The translations under genes and the position numbers were made by a program. A stretch of DNA of 64,000 nt from Rhodamnia argentea (Eukaryota; Streptophyta; Magnoliopsida; Myrtales; Myrtaceae), in NCBI RefSeq assembly GCF_020921035.1, contig NC_063154.1, forward strand, positions 26,079,448 to 26,143,447, given 5' to 3'. The notes under the pieces are model-generated. The model searched no databases and was not told the origin of the DNA. It saw only the letters and a list, made by a program, of their open reading frames with translations. How positions within the stretch are numbered: position 1 is the first letter of the stretch; every line of letters starts with the position of its first letter. Below are positions 1 through 11,621 of the stretch, one piece after another.

Positions 1-620
1 ACCTTGGCCTTGGACCCCCTCATCTTAAAAGCTGCCCGGTCATAGGCCAATGCAGCATCCTCGGGCTTCTCGTAAGTCCCGAGCCAAATTCTTGCCCCAT
101 TCTTCTTGGGGTTCCTTATCTCCGCCGCGTATTTCCCCCATGGCCGCCTCCTCACTCCTTTATAATGTGTCTTCTCGACCGGCATTTGCACCTCCTGTTC
201 CACCATCTCTGGTTTCTTCTCTGTTGCCAAATCAGTGATGTTGTCATCGACGCTCGTTACTTCGAGATTGAGTTCTTGATACGAAGCCAGACCAATGCTG
301 TCATAATCAACCGCCGTCACTTCGAAATCAAGTTCTTGATTCGAAGCCAAAGGCATTTTCCACCCGGGATTGAGCGCGTCGCACATAGCGCCATACACCA
401 ACATGTCCTCCGAGTCGTCGACTTTAAGGGCCAGTTCGCTCCAGCTCTCCATCAGCAAGAGATCGCTGAAGCTTGAACTCCATGAGTAGGAGTTTGCAGG
501 AGCCGGTGCATAAAATGTTGGGTCGACACCATCATCATGGTCGTCAAAAAGATGCTCACAGATGGATTTCAAAACATCCATTCGTTCGGTCTCAAACGGA
601 CTGATGATTTCCTGAAGCAT
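1..620 (-). CDS. ERF13-like ethylene-response transcription factor, 3' end cut by window edge (ERF copy A)
   Basis: Reading leftwards from the ATG at 620-618, an uninterrupted frame of about 206 codons runs off the window start. It begins [20 protein letters not shown]. It then has a Ser-rich stretch, the conserved block [13 protein letters not shown], and an AP2/ERF domain ([18 protein letters not shown], then [19 protein letters not shown]) ending at MRGSKAK. Such proteins bind GCC-box promoters in the nucleus and mediate ethylene, jasmonate and defence responses (group IX ERF knowledge). The VDDSEDM block and AP2 spacing resemble Arabidopsis ERF13. The residue after EIR is Asn (EIRNPKK) where the ERF signature has Asp. 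The segment [10 protein letters not shown] is followed by a second similar segment, [10 protein letters not shown], an internal duplication also seen in copy D. A TATA-like TATAAAT on the minus strand (740-746) lies about 120 bp upstream. The start was chosen by alignment with the other copies. The C-terminus is outside the window. Confidence 0.9.
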   Translation of the reverse strand, partial: MLQEIISPFETERMDVLKSICEHLFDDHDDGVDPTFYAPAPANSYSWSSSFSDLLLMESWSELALKVDDSEDMLVYGAMCDALNPGWKMPLASNQELDFEVTAVDYDSIGLASYQELNLEVTSVDDNITDLATEKKPEMVEQEVQMPVEKTHYKGVRRRPWGKYAAEIRNPKKNGARIWLGTYEKPEDAALAYDRAAFKMRGSKAK

Positions 621-737
621 TTTCGTTTTTTGGCTAGAAATTTTGTAGCTTTGAGATCACTGAATGTGGAAGGTTGAAGGGAAGATTTGGTTTCTGAAGT
701 GAGACTGGAGTTGAAAAGAACATGGAAGTGGGAGCTA

Positions 738-748
738 CATTTATAGGT
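738..748 (-). promoter_or_regulatory. TATA box of ERF copy A
   Basis: The minus strand reads CCTATAAATGT here. It occupies the same place, relative to the flanking GGTTGAGCTTGACTGG block, as the TATA boxes of copies B, D and E. It lies about 120 bp before the ATG. Confidence 0.6.
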
Positions 749-929
749 TGAGCTTGACTGGTGGAGTGGTGGAAGAATGAAGGGACGATTTTGGCTGGAG
801 CTTCTGAGAAAGTGCATTTGGCGAGAACCAATGAGATTCTCAAAAACATGTTTCAAATGCTCAATTTGACTTTTTTAATCAAGAAAGACATAAATTGATA
901 TTATTTGTTGATATCCGTACTGAATTGAA

Positions 930-1000
930 AAGCAAAAGCATGGGGCACGCTCCGTTTTATTTAATTGGGGACGGACAATGATATTATTGCATGCTTTTGT
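930..1000 (-). promoter_or_regulatory. Conserved distal promoter block of the ERF cluster
   Basis: The plus strand reads GGGGCACGCTCCGTTTTATT, followed by ATTGGGG, GGACAA and GCATGCTTTTG. Nearly the same block lies upstream of copy B (about 12743-12800). Shorter forms containing GGGCAC lie upstream of D (about 46290), C (about 43805) and E (about 50768). It is about 200 bp upstream of the TATA box. Function is inferred only from conservation among paralogous promoters. Confidence 0.4.
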
Positions 1001-1669
1001 ATTTAGAATATGGTTTCGTATACATTCAATCACATATTCAGTTTGTGATTCAAAAGAAAATTGTAGCATTGTATTCGTTCTCTATATAGATATACCGATT
1101 TTTCTATGTGATAATAACATTTAATAGATGTTGGTAAGCGTCAAATAATTATGGTTTAAAAATGGAATAACTGTATCAGAATTCTAAATCAAGAAAATGC
1201 AGTTAAGTCACAAAACTTCCAAAATATGCAATCAACTCCTTAAATTTGCCAAATTGATATCATGATCCCTCCTTTTTTTTTTTTTGTGGGGGGTGGGGGT
1301 TGGAGATGTCTCCTTCCTTAACTGTGCCCAATTTGACTAACTGAGGCTGTTGATATAGTGTTTTATTAATTTCTCTCGCCTATGTAGCTGTTAACTTTAA
1401 CTGCAAGTGTGAATCAATGCCTAAAACGAGTCGTTATTTTCCCAATCAATGCTCTTGTCAGTCAAAACTAACAATAGAGAAAATGCTTTGTGTCGTTGAA
1501 AATTAGCAGCATTGTACATATTAGTTGAAGAAAAGCAATTAACTTCACGAATGACCGTTATTTTCTCAATGAAACATTTCATTTGTGAAATTCTTTTTCA
1601 TTAGATCCACGTTATCTATAGGGCTCTTTTCATACCAAGTTTTAATTCGAGGATCATGTTAGGTTTTCA
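1000..1669. other. Intergenic, AT-rich, no gene seen
   Basis: This holds the distal upstream flank of ERF copy A and a T/G-rich tract at 1268-1300. No coding potential beyond short chance frames, and no RNA gene, was recognised. Confidence 0.5.
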
Positions 1670-1678
1670 GCCATTGAG

Positions 1679-2124
1679 GAGAAAATTATCAAAAAAATCC
1701 TAAATTTATTGCAATTGTGCCAATTCATTTCTAAATTTTTTTTTATCAATTCAGTCTTAAACCTTTTGCAACTATGCTAATTTATTCTATTTGGCCGGCC
1801 GAAGGCGACATGGCTCCTCCGACGTCGATGTGAAATTTTTTTAATAATATTTTAATAAAAATAATTTTTTGTCTTTTTCTGTTTCCTTTTTTTTTGTTTG
1901 AAAAAGAAAATAAAAAATATAAGAAATTAAAAATTTGAATAATATTAAAATATTATCACAAATCTGCCACGTTAGCACCGACGGCGTTACATCGGCTCCA
2001 ACCTGCCAAATGAACTGAATTGGCACAATTGCAAAAAGTTTAGGGCTCAATTGTCCAACAAAAAAAGTTTAAGACTAAATTGGCACAATGACAATACGTT
2101 TGAGACTTTTTTGTAATTTTCCTG
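1679..2124. mobile_element. Mutator-type MITE (copy 1)
   Basis: Long degenerate terminal inverted repeats: the left end starts GAGAAAATTATCAAAAAAAT and the reverse complement of the right end starts CAGGAAAATTACAAAAAAGT. Both continue into ATTGCAATTGTGCCAATT or a near match. The element is flanked by a perfect 9-bp direct repeat, GCCATTGAG (1670-1678 and 2125-2133), the size made by Mutator-superfamily transposases. The interior is AT-rich and has no ORF of note. Related copies are at 3842-4453 and 43836 onward. Confidence 0.75.
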
Positions 2125-2133
2125 GCCATTGAG

Positions 2134-3832
2134 CGATAGTCTAGTGGACGAATTAGGACACAAATTCCTTTAAGAATTTAAGGTAAATTAGGTACAATTC
2201 CCAGAAAAAAAAATGCTATTGGATTTACAAAGATCGAGGAAATGAAGTTTTTCTATCCTATTGGCTATTATATGCCAACCAAATATTGTCATTTACACTC
2301 TGCCTAAAAAAAAAATCAAAGTTTGAATTGTGATTCAAGATTAGACGGGTTATTGTGTCCTGAATTTCTAATTGAATCGGTCACATCCATATGTTATGCG
2401 GTGAATCATTGATTTATTTTCTCTCAATTTAGTCGCACGAAATTTGATCTTGGAGAAAACATCGTCTCATGCATCCAGCATATATCCTGCTAATTCGTCA
2501 AGAAATTATAAGAAATCTCATTCGATTTTCAATATTGATCGAGCTATAATAAGTGACGTTGTAAACCCTTTAATGATTTTTCACCATCAAATAATTTTCT
2601 TTTTATTTTTTGGGTGTAGCGATCAAGTCATATATTGAGTTGGTTTCATGGACCAGATGAAGTCCTCCTCCCTAGTCCGCTTAAAGATAGACCGTCCATA
2701 TAGGAACCAAGAAACCTTTTAAAATCACGATTTTCATTAACCTAATCATATTTTCTTAAATCTCGACGGATATTCATTTCTCTGTCATTTGATTATAGCA
2801 ATGCTAGTTTCGCGTGGAGGTCTAACTTTGATCGTAACGAAATGGGTAGCTATAATTTAAGTGCAGATTTTCAAAAGGTACTGCAGATTTATAGAATCGT
2901 GATGTACGTAAAGGTTTAGAGATTTGATTTATTCTAAATTAAAATTCCGCCCTTTGTTTAATACCATTGTTCAACTCAGTACCTATCGCTCTAATACCAT
3001 GTTAGATTTTATGAAACTACTGCCAACTGTTATAAAAACTTAAGCTTATAAAAAAAAAGCGTGGTTTAATATTTATATATTTCAACAATGGCAACTAAAT
3101 AAATTGTGGTTTTAACGAGATTTTATCGAGGAAAAGTTATTGTATAAAGATATTGTTTTATGGATCTAAGTGCAGAAATGTGCATCCCTTCTAATATTTC
3201 TTGCATATAATGTCTTCCATTTATAGTTGGAAGCATACGGCACCCACCAGATACGAGAATCTCAATGTCGTATTCAAAACTCTTTTCATATAATAATACA
3301 GGCATGCATGCATTCTGAACTTTATAGTCCTTGGTCAATAAAATAAGAAAATTATAAAATGTTTTTTCCTAATTTTGAATGGGATCATAAGAATTAGAAT
3401 ACATTAATTTATAGCTGACTTATTACATTTCAAGAACTAGAATATCAACATTTGAAACATGTGTTCCAGTCTCGACCTTGATTGAAACTTCTTGGAAACT
3501 CCAAAAGAAGTAATAAATTAAGCCAAAAGTTACATTTTTTTGTTTGTTTTAGTCCACATCCTCCACCCATATGTACTTCTCTTGCTTCGTCCATTCATGG
3601 TCACCCAGGGAAAGTCTGCAGCCGAACACTCTATAAGAAAACAACACACAAGGAAAGGGGAAGAACCCCATTTTCATTTCGACATTCTCGAATCCATTGG
3701 CTATCATCTTCTTGAAGATGACATCTACCTAGACGATGACGTGTAACGTCGGACATCGAGCTTTTGTCGATTTTGTTAAATTCTATCTCAAGTTTGATCC
3801 ATGTAAAAAAGTCAAGGATTTTGACCCCAGGT
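2134..3832. other. Intergenic, no gene seen; contains an old copia LTR/PBS remnant
   Basis: AT-rich sequence with only short chance frames. On the minus strand TCTAACA is followed by TGGTATTAGAGC (2999-2988). This looks like an LTR 3' end followed by a copia primer-binding site complementary to initiator tRNA-Met (consensus TGGTATCAGAGC). No coding sequence follows it, so it is only a relic. Confidence 0.45.
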
Positions 3833-3841
3833 GACTATTTC

Positions 3842-4453
3842 GGAGGAAATTATCGAAAAAGCCCTAAACCTTTTCACTTTTATCAATTCAGTCATAAATC
3901 TTTTTAATTTGTCGATTTAGTTTTAAATCTTTTCACCTTTTGCCAATTTACTCATATTGACCGAAAATCGCTAACGTGAACGCCGAACGTCCTACGTGGT
4001 ACCATTGGCCACCGGGCAAGGACCGCAAAGCTCTTGCCTTCCGCAGGATTGCAACCCATCGCTCAGGTCGGCGAGGGCATTATGAGTCCTCGTGGGCGAC
4101 TACGAGGGAGTTGCAGCCCTCGCCCGCCCTTGCTGTGGTCAAGAAGGGCTGTCGCGCCCTCGTCGTGGCTCGCGAGGGCTCACGATTCCTTCATTGTCAT
4201 CGCCCATGGTCGGGGAAGGCTTTACGGCCCTCGCCCAAGGGCCAGCAAGGCTACTGGTTGTAGAACCCAAAAAGGGAAAAAATAGAAAAGGAAAGAAAAA
4301 TAATAAAAAAAATTACTAAAAATTATCCACGTCAGCGCAAGCGGTTCGCGTAAGTGATTTCCCACTAATAGGATTGAATCGGCAAAGTTAAAAGGTTTAG
4401 GACTTAATTGGTAAAAGTACAAAAAGTTTAGCACTTTCTTGACAAATTTCCCT
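3842..4453. mobile_element. Mutator-type MITE with GC-rich interior (copy 2)
   Basis: Ends match MITE copy 1: the left end is GAGGAAATTATCGAAAAAGC and the right end is the inverse, GACAAATTTCCC. The flanking 9-bp repeats GACTATTTC (3833-3841) and AACTATTTC (4454-4462) differ at one base. The interior (about 4000-4265) is much more GC-rich than its surroundings, with repeated CCCTCGCC and GAGGGC motifs. The small open frames there look like by-products of base composition. A similar GC-rich interior is in the copy at 43836. Confidence 0.65.
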
Positions 4454-4462
4454 AACTATTTC

Positions 4463-4866
4463 AGTTAACTAGAATTGCATTTATGTGTTTGTATTATGAT
4501 GAAGTCATCATAAGCATATTCATAGGCTTCACCATATGACTATTTGAGTTAACGAGATCAATCAAGGATATGCATAATCAAAAAGAGATATGAATGTGAA
4601 AGAGATACAAAACAACATATGAAGAATCAAGTAAGATATAAACATATCCGCGGCATGTCTCTAAGATATCTAACAAATTTACATACAATCCAACTGTTGG
4701 CGCTCATTTTTGTTATTTTCAGCTAATAATCCTGCTCCCTACCATATGTAAACAATAAAATAGATGGTAATCTTATTTGTCCTGTGCTTTATAAGGAAAG
4801 TGAGTCCGATGTTTTTCTTTTTATGGTAACAATGCTTGATTAAGAACTAGTTTGTTTGAATATGTA
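4463..4866. other. Intergenic, no feature seen
   Basis: AT-rich sequence between the MITE and the copia element. No gene, RNA or repeat boundary was recognised. Confidence 0.5.
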
Positions 4867-4871
4867 ATTTG

Positions 4872-5697
4872 TGTTGGGATTTGGTTGCAAGAAATCCCAT
4901 AAGAAGTGAATGAGAAATGAAGGATGGAGAGTCCCACATGGGAAAAAGAGTAGATGGAAGATGGGTTTAAATATTGGAACATCACAAATGGGTTTGGGCC
5001 CCAAGGGGCACCCCACTTTTGTGGAAGGGAGAGGACCTACGCACAGCTAGGTCAGCCCACACGCGCGCGTGCCACGGGCCGGCCCAGGTCCGCGCGTTCC
5101 ATTATTTTATTTATTTATTTTATTTTGCTCTACTCTTTTTAAATTGAATGGACACAATTCGAACAGACACTATTGAAATTTCTGAACACTTCCTTCGTCC
5201 GAACGGATGTGTTTGTTCGGGAATTTTTTCTTTGAACGAACATGTTTGTTCGAAAGGAGATGTTTCGGTTCGTAATCCTTCATAGACGAAACCGTACAGT
5301 TTCGTGACTTTCGTGACTCTTCGTCTATTTGATCCACTCGTGACTATTCAATTGTTTGTGACTATATATAGCTGTCGGTTTTTCCGAAAACATACTTCTT
5401 CATCATTTTTTCTTCGCTCTCTTTCAATACATTCATTTGCTGCAATTATTTCTGCAAAATTCCGTTCGGTGGAATCCTCCGAACACGTACCACTTCGGAG
5501 GAACGAGATCCGTTCTATCCCGGGAGACAATCATCCAATTTCCTCATGTACTAATTGAGGAGGCGAATTTTGTCTTAAGGACACAACGACAATACGTTGG
5601 GCTCGGATCAACTTTCTGCATACTCATTTGCATTGGCTTCGGGTTAGTTGTTCGTCATTCAATTGCAATCTCTTATATACGAACTTAGCCGATTACA
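4872..5697 (+). repeat. 5' LTR of the copia element
   Basis: 826 bp, starting TG and ending CA. It contains a TATATATA promoter motif at about 5363-5370 and a GC-rich stretch at about 5055-5100. It is nearly identical to the 3' LTR outside that GC-rich stretch. Confidence 0.88.
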
Positions 5698-5937
5698 ATC
5701 TTAAGACAAAAATTTCTCTTCTTTTGAAATGGTATTCTGTTTTCAATTCTGTTCGGTTCTGTTCGTATAATGATATGGACTTTGTGCGTATTCTTATGGA
5801 TTGTTTTTTGAGTTTTCTATCAAATATTTATTACATTGTTTGGAAATTTCGTATATTCCATAGTCGAAATTCTGTGACTTCGTTCATATAGTTATTTCAT
5901 AATATATACATTCTGTTTTATAGATTTTGTGATAGAA

Positions 5938-8900
5938 ATGGCTTCGACTTCAACTTCGGTGACTCCTATTCCGAATCATGGAGAAAAGCCGGAAAAGTTC
6001 AATGGTTCTGATTTTAAGAGATGGCAACAAAAGATGTTGTTCTATCTCACGACATTGAACTTGGCAAGGTTCCTCAATGAGGATGCTCCTAAGTTGGATG
6101 AAGGAGAGACAAACAAGGAAAAAGTTGTTGCTGTGGATGCATGGAAGCATTCTGACTTCCCGTGTCGTAACTATGTCCTCAACGGTCTGGATAATACTCT
6201 TTATAACGTCTATAGTCCACTAAAGACGGCTAATGAGTTATAGGAAAGTCTGGACAAGAAATACAAAACAGAAGATGCTGGTTTGAAAAAATTCATTGTT
6301 GGCAAATTTCTGGATTTTAAGATGGTTGATTCTAAAACTGTCTTAAGTCAAGTTCAAGAACTTCAAGTGATAATGCATGATATTCATGCTGAAGGAATGA
6401 CTCTAAGTGAGTCATTTCAAGTGCCTGCTTTCATTGAAAAACCGCCACCATTTTGGAAAGATTTCAAAAATTATCTCAAACACAAGAGAAAGGAATTGTC
6501 ACTTGAAGACTTGATTGTTCGATTGAGGATTGAGGAAGACAATAGACTCTCTGAGAAGAAAATTGGCAAGAATCTAGAGATTTCAAGGGCCAATGTTGTT
6601 GAAAAAGGGTCAAAACCCAACAAGAAGAGAAAAATGCCTAACAAGTCCGGAGAGGGATTCACCCAAGGCCCGAAGAAGTTCGTTGGCAAGTGCTTCAACC
6701 GTAGAAAGTCCGGACATTGAGCCAAAGACTACAGAGCCAAGAAAAGACAGAAAACTCGGGTGAATGTGATGGAACAAATTTCCAATGGCGTTGATGCTAT
6801 CAATCTTACTGCCATGATATCCGAATGCAACATGGTGGAAAACCCCAAGGAGTGGTGGATTGATACTGGAGCAACTTGTCATATCTGTGCAAACAGATCG
6901 ATGTTCTCGTCCTACACTACTGTCGGGGGTGATGAAAAACTCTATATGGGTAATTCATCAACCTCTAAGGTTGAAAGTGTTGGAAAGATTGCTCCGAAAA
7001 TGACATCTGAAAAAATTGTGACACTAAATAATGTTTTGCATGTGCCGGATGTTCGTAAGAATTTAGTGTCCGGATCTCTCCTTAGTAAGAATGGCTTCAA
7101 GTTGGTTTTTGTATTTGATAAGTTTGTACTCTCTAAAAATGAGATGTAGGTAGGAATGGGTTATCCGAGTGATGGTTTGTTCAAGCTGAATGTAATGACT
7201 GTTGTATCCAAGGATGTTATGAATAAAGTTGCTTCTACTGATGTGCTTGAGTCTCCTAATATCTGGCATGCTAGATTAGGACATGTTAATTATAAATCAA
7301 TAAAGAAATTAATGAGTATGGGACTATTGTCAAAGTTTGACTGTCCAAGTGAAAAGTACCAAGTGTGTGTTGAATCTAAATTTTCTAAACCTCCTTTTCG
7401 TTCTATAGACAATAGAATCACGGAACCTTTAGATTTAATACACACGGATATATATGATATGAAATCAATACCGTCAAGGGGTGGTAATAAGTACTTTATC
7501 ACTTTTATAGATGATTGTTCAAGGTATTGCTATGTTTATTTGCTTAGTAGCAAAGATGAGGCAATTAATGCTTTTAGAATTTATAAATCTGAAGTTGAAA
7601 CTTAGTTAAATAAAAAAATAAAATGATAAGAAGTGATAGAGGAGGTGAATATGAAATTCCTTTTGAGGAAATATGCTCTAAGTTTGGCATCATTCACCAA
7701 TTCACCGCTCCTTATACACCGCAATCGAATGGTGTGGCGGAAAGGAAAAATCGATCTTTAAAAGAAACAATGAATGCATTGTTGAAAAGTTCCGGTTTAC
7801 CGCAGAATTTGTGGAAGGAAGCTGTTTTAACAGTAAATTTTATTTTAAATAGAGTACCACACAAAAGGACACAACAAACTCCTTATGAGAAGTTGAAATG
7901 CAGAATGTCTAACTTGAATTATCTTAAAGTGTGGGGGTGTTTAGCTAAGGTTGCGGTTCCTAAGCCTAAAAAGGTTAAGATAGGACCAAAGACTGTCGAT
8001 TGTGTTTTTATCGGATATACTCAGAATAGCAATGTATATCGTTTTCTTGTTTATAAGTCAGAGATTCCAGATATACATGTTAATACGATCATTGAATCAA
8101 GGGATGTTTCGTTCTTTGAAAATATATTTCCGTATAACATAGTATAAGAACCAATTGATAATAATAAGAGGTCTCGAGATACTACATCTAGAAGCGATCC
8201 TATGGAGGATGAACCTAGACGTAGTAACGGATAAAGGACTTCTACATCTTTCGGACCTGATTTTCTAACATATTTGTTAGAGAATGAGCCTCGGACATTT
8301 AAAGAGGCAGTGACATCCCCGTAAGCCCCATTATGGAAAGAAGTTATCAATAGTGAAGTCGAATCCATCTTGTCGAATCATACTTGGGAATTGGTTGACC
8401 TTCCTCCTGGTAATAAACCACTACAAAGCAAGTGGATTTTCAAGAGGAAAATGAAAGCAGATGGTACTATTGATAAGTATAAGGCTAGGCTTGTGGTAAA
8501 AGGCTATAAGCAACGAGAAGGCCTTGATTATTTTGACACTTATTCACTTGTCACAAAAATTACATCTATACGGATGTTAATTGCTATAGCAGCTGTGTAC
8601 ATGCTTGAAATCCATCAAATGGATGACAAAACAGCCTTTCTAAATGGGGATGTAGAAGAAGAATTATATCTAGAGCAACCAGAAGGGTTCGTTGTTCAAG
8701 GACAAGAGAAGAAAGTATGTCGGCTTATCAAGTCACTCTATGGGTTGAAACAAGCACCAAAACAATGGCATGCTAAATTCAACCAAGTAATGTTGTCGAA
8801 TGGTTTTAAAATTAATGAGTGTGATAAATGTGTATATGTCAAGAGCACTCATAATAGCTTTGTCATTTTATGTCTCTATGTAGACAACATGCTTATAATG

Positions 8901-9836
8901 GGCAGCAACAATGAAGTCGTTAAGGTAACCAAACGTATGCTCACAAGTAAATTTGATATGAAAGACATGGGGGCCGCAGATGTTATTTTGGGAATTAAAA
9001 TCCATAAAACATCTGAAGGATTAGCACTCTCACAGTCTCACTATATAGAAAACATTCTTGAAAAGTGCAAGAATCTGGTCATTGTACTAGTAAAGACCCC
9101 GATAGATGTTAATTTACATCTTTCAAAGAATACTGGTGAAAGCAAGACTCAAAATGAGTATGCTAGTATACTAGGTAGTTTAATGTATGTCATAAATTGT
9201 ACTAGGCTGGACACAGCTTGTGCTATGAGCAAGCTAAGTCGATTTACAATTAGTCCAAATGAAAATCATTGGAAAGCTATGAAACGTGTATTGGGCTATT
9301 TGAAGCATACTCAAAACTATGTTTTGCACTACACAAAGTATCCAGCGGTACTTGAAGGATACTGTGATGCAAATTAGATAACCGGCACAAAAGATACAAA
9401 ATCAACAAGTGGATATGTGTTCACACTTGGTGGGGGAGCAATGTCTTGGAAATCATCTAAACAAACTTGTATAGCAAGATCTACTATGGAAGCAGAATTT
9501 ATTGCTTTGGATAAAGCCGATGAAGAAGCGTAATGTCTTCGAAATTTTCTAGAAGATATTCTTAATTGGCCCAAACCGGTGCCAACCGTGTGTATACATT
9601 GTGATAGTTAAGCGGCAATAGGAAGGGCAAGGAATGTCATGTATAACGGTAAGTCTTGACATATACGTCGGAGACATGATACCGTAAGATAACTTCTTTC
9701 TAGTGGAATTATCACAATTGACTATGTGAAGTCAAAAGATAATATTGCGGATCCATTAACGAAAGGCCTAATTAGAGATATGGTTGTGAAAACATCAAGC
9801 GGAATGGGGTTAAGGCTGATAAATAAGTCGTCATAG
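5938..9836 (+). pseudogene. Copia gag-pol polyprotein, non-functional
   Basis: Translation from ATG 5938 gives a UBN2-type gag (EKFNGSDFKRWQQKMLFYL). Next come an aspartic protease ([12 protein letters not shown], about 6850), the GAG-pre-integrase region (IWHARLGHVNYKSI), an integrase (IHTDIYDMKSIP, then QSNGVAERKNR), a copia reverse transcriptase ([20 protein letters not shown]) and RNase H (DNIADPLTKGL, about 9740). In-frame stops occur at 6241, 6718, 7147, 7603, 8145, 9375 and elsewhere. A frameshift falls in the A-rich tract near 7610. The catalytic reverse-transcriptase motif YVDD reads YVDN (about 8878-8890), so even an unbroken product would probably be inactive. Many stops look like TGG to TAG or CGA to TGA changes, as expected from cytosine-methylation decay. 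Confidence 0.9.
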
Positions 9837-10383
9837 CGGAAACCCTACCTTGTTGATTGGAGATCCCAAAATCTAGGTTCAAAGGGACAACCAAGTTATG
9901 AAGACAGTGTAAAGTACCGTAAATTTTTTCTCATTCCCGGATAAAGACAGTACTAATATATGAAGGTTAAGCGAAAGCTTTTAATGATTCTGAATTGAGA
10001 GTGCAATATATCGTACATTCGGAAATCACCTATGTGAGTGTGAAGTAAGGGCCGCTTCTGTGAGAATTGAAAAGGCCGAATTCTCTAAAACACTCATGAG
10101 ACCAGGTGGTGTTCATGGCCAAAATGAACACAACGGTGAGAACCAATTTTGTTTGAGGGACAGTTGTGTGATTTCTATTGTCTAGGTTTACACCAAAGGT
10201 CGACAGTTCAAAGACATCAAGTCTACTGATTGACCGAGTAAGTTCGATAGATTTCACTAAGGAAAGTTCAAAGTCTTAGACTACTTATCCCGATGCTACG
10301 CTCTCTCATGAAATAATCGCACATTGCATCTCATGCATATACGAAGAGTCGTGATATCTGAATATCTCATTCATGTAAGGGAT
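9837..10383 (+). other. 3' untranslated region of the copia element
   Basis: Non-coding stretch between the RNase H stop and the 3' LTR. It is part of the element and contains no independent gene. Confidence 0.7.
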
Positions 10384-11227
10384 TGTTGGGATTTGGTTGC
10401 AAGAAATCCCATAAGAAGTGAATGAGAAATGAAGAATGGAGAGTCCCACATGGGAAAAAGAGTAGATGGAAGATGGGTTTAAATATTGGAACCTCACAAA
10501 TGGGTTTAGGCCCCGAGGGGCACCCCACTTTTGTGGAAGGGAGAGGACCTACGCAAAGCTAGGTGTCCCCACACGCGCGCGCGCCGCCGCCGCCGCCCGC
10601 CCGCCTGCTCGACTCGGTTCGGGCCGGGCCCGGGCCCGGGTCCGAGCATTCCATTATTTTATTTTGTTCTACTCTTTTTAAATCGAATGGACACAATTCG
10701 AACATACACTATTGAAATTTCTGAACACTTCCTTCGTCCGAACAAATGTGTTTGTTCGGGAATTTTTTCTTTAAACGAACATGTTTGTTCGAAAGGAGGT
10801 GTTTCGGTTCGTAATCCTTCATAGACGAAACAGTACGGTTTCGTGACTCTTCGTCTATTTGATCCACTCGTGACTCTTCAATTGTTTGTGACAATATATA
10901 GCTGTCGGTTTTTCCGAAAACATACTTCTTCATCATTTTTTCTTTGCTCTCTTTCAATACATTCATTTGCTGCGATTATTTCTGCAAAATTGCGTTCGGT
11001 GGGATCCTCCGAACACGTACCACTTCAGAGGAACGAGATCCGTTCTATCCTGGGAGACAATCGTCCAATTTCCTCGGGTACTAATTGAGGGGGAGAATTT
11101 TGTCTTAAGGACACAACGACAATACGTTGGGCTCGGATCAACTTTCTGCATACTCATTTGCATTGGCTTTAGGTTAGTTGTTCGTCATTCAATTGCAATC
11201 TCTTATATACGAACTTAGCCAATTACA
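10384..11227 (+). repeat. 3' LTR of the copia element
   Basis: 844 bp. It matches the 5' LTR except for its GC-rich tract (about 10572-10645). There it has an expanded run of CCG units and GGGCCC units, which accounts for most of the length difference. Confidence 0.88.
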
Positions 11228-11232
11228 ATTTG

Positions 11233-11621
11233 ATGTTACGAGTTTACAAGCGTTGACCCAAGAATAGCCAGAGTAGAGACCAGTGAATGAGAATGAGAAA
11301 AGGGTTTATGAATGTGGTTAGGGCTTGAGAATGATCTCAAGAGTCTTCAGAAAATAACTCCTTTTACATCTGTCACCAATCTTTGTTGTTCCTTAAGTTA
11401 GGATCGAGACCATATTGGCTGTGGAAACTTGATCTTTTCTTTGTATTTCTCATGAACAGGATTCATCAACAGTTACATTAGTTGCTTGTCGCAAGACAGG
11501 CGGGATTTCTTTGTCAGTGAAAGATCATTGAAGCTAAAACGCTAAACTCATAATCTCCAGAAGATAAAATTGCCTGATTGACTTTTCATTGATCAAGACA
11601 ACGTCTTTGGAGTATGCATAA
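11233..11621. other. Downstream flank of ERF copy B, no gene seen
   Basis: Contains the presumed 3' UTR of ERF copy B (minus strand). The segment TGATTGACTTTTCATTGATC (about 11575-11595) recurs downstream of copy D (about 45037). This suggests the tandem duplication units include this flank. Confidence 0.5.

Larger units (their letters stand above)
4872..11227 (+). mobile_element. Complete but decayed Ty1/copia LTR retrotransposon
   Basis: Two direct LTRs (4872-5697 and 10384-11227) both start TGTTGGGATTTGGTTGCAAG and end in TTACA. They are bracketed by a perfect 5-bp target duplication, ATTTG (4867-4871 and 11228-11232). Between them is a copia-order polyprotein (gag, protease, integrase, reverse transcriptase, RNase H) with several stops and a frameshift. 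No canonical tRNA-Met primer-binding site follows the left LTR, and the polypurine tract before the right LTR is weak (GTAAGGGA). The element sits between ERF copies A and B and probably separated them. Confidence 0.9.

Noticed and set aside
3976..4319. Overlapping 75-95 aa frames
   Set aside because: All lie in the GC-rich core of MITE copy 2, overlap one another and show no domain.
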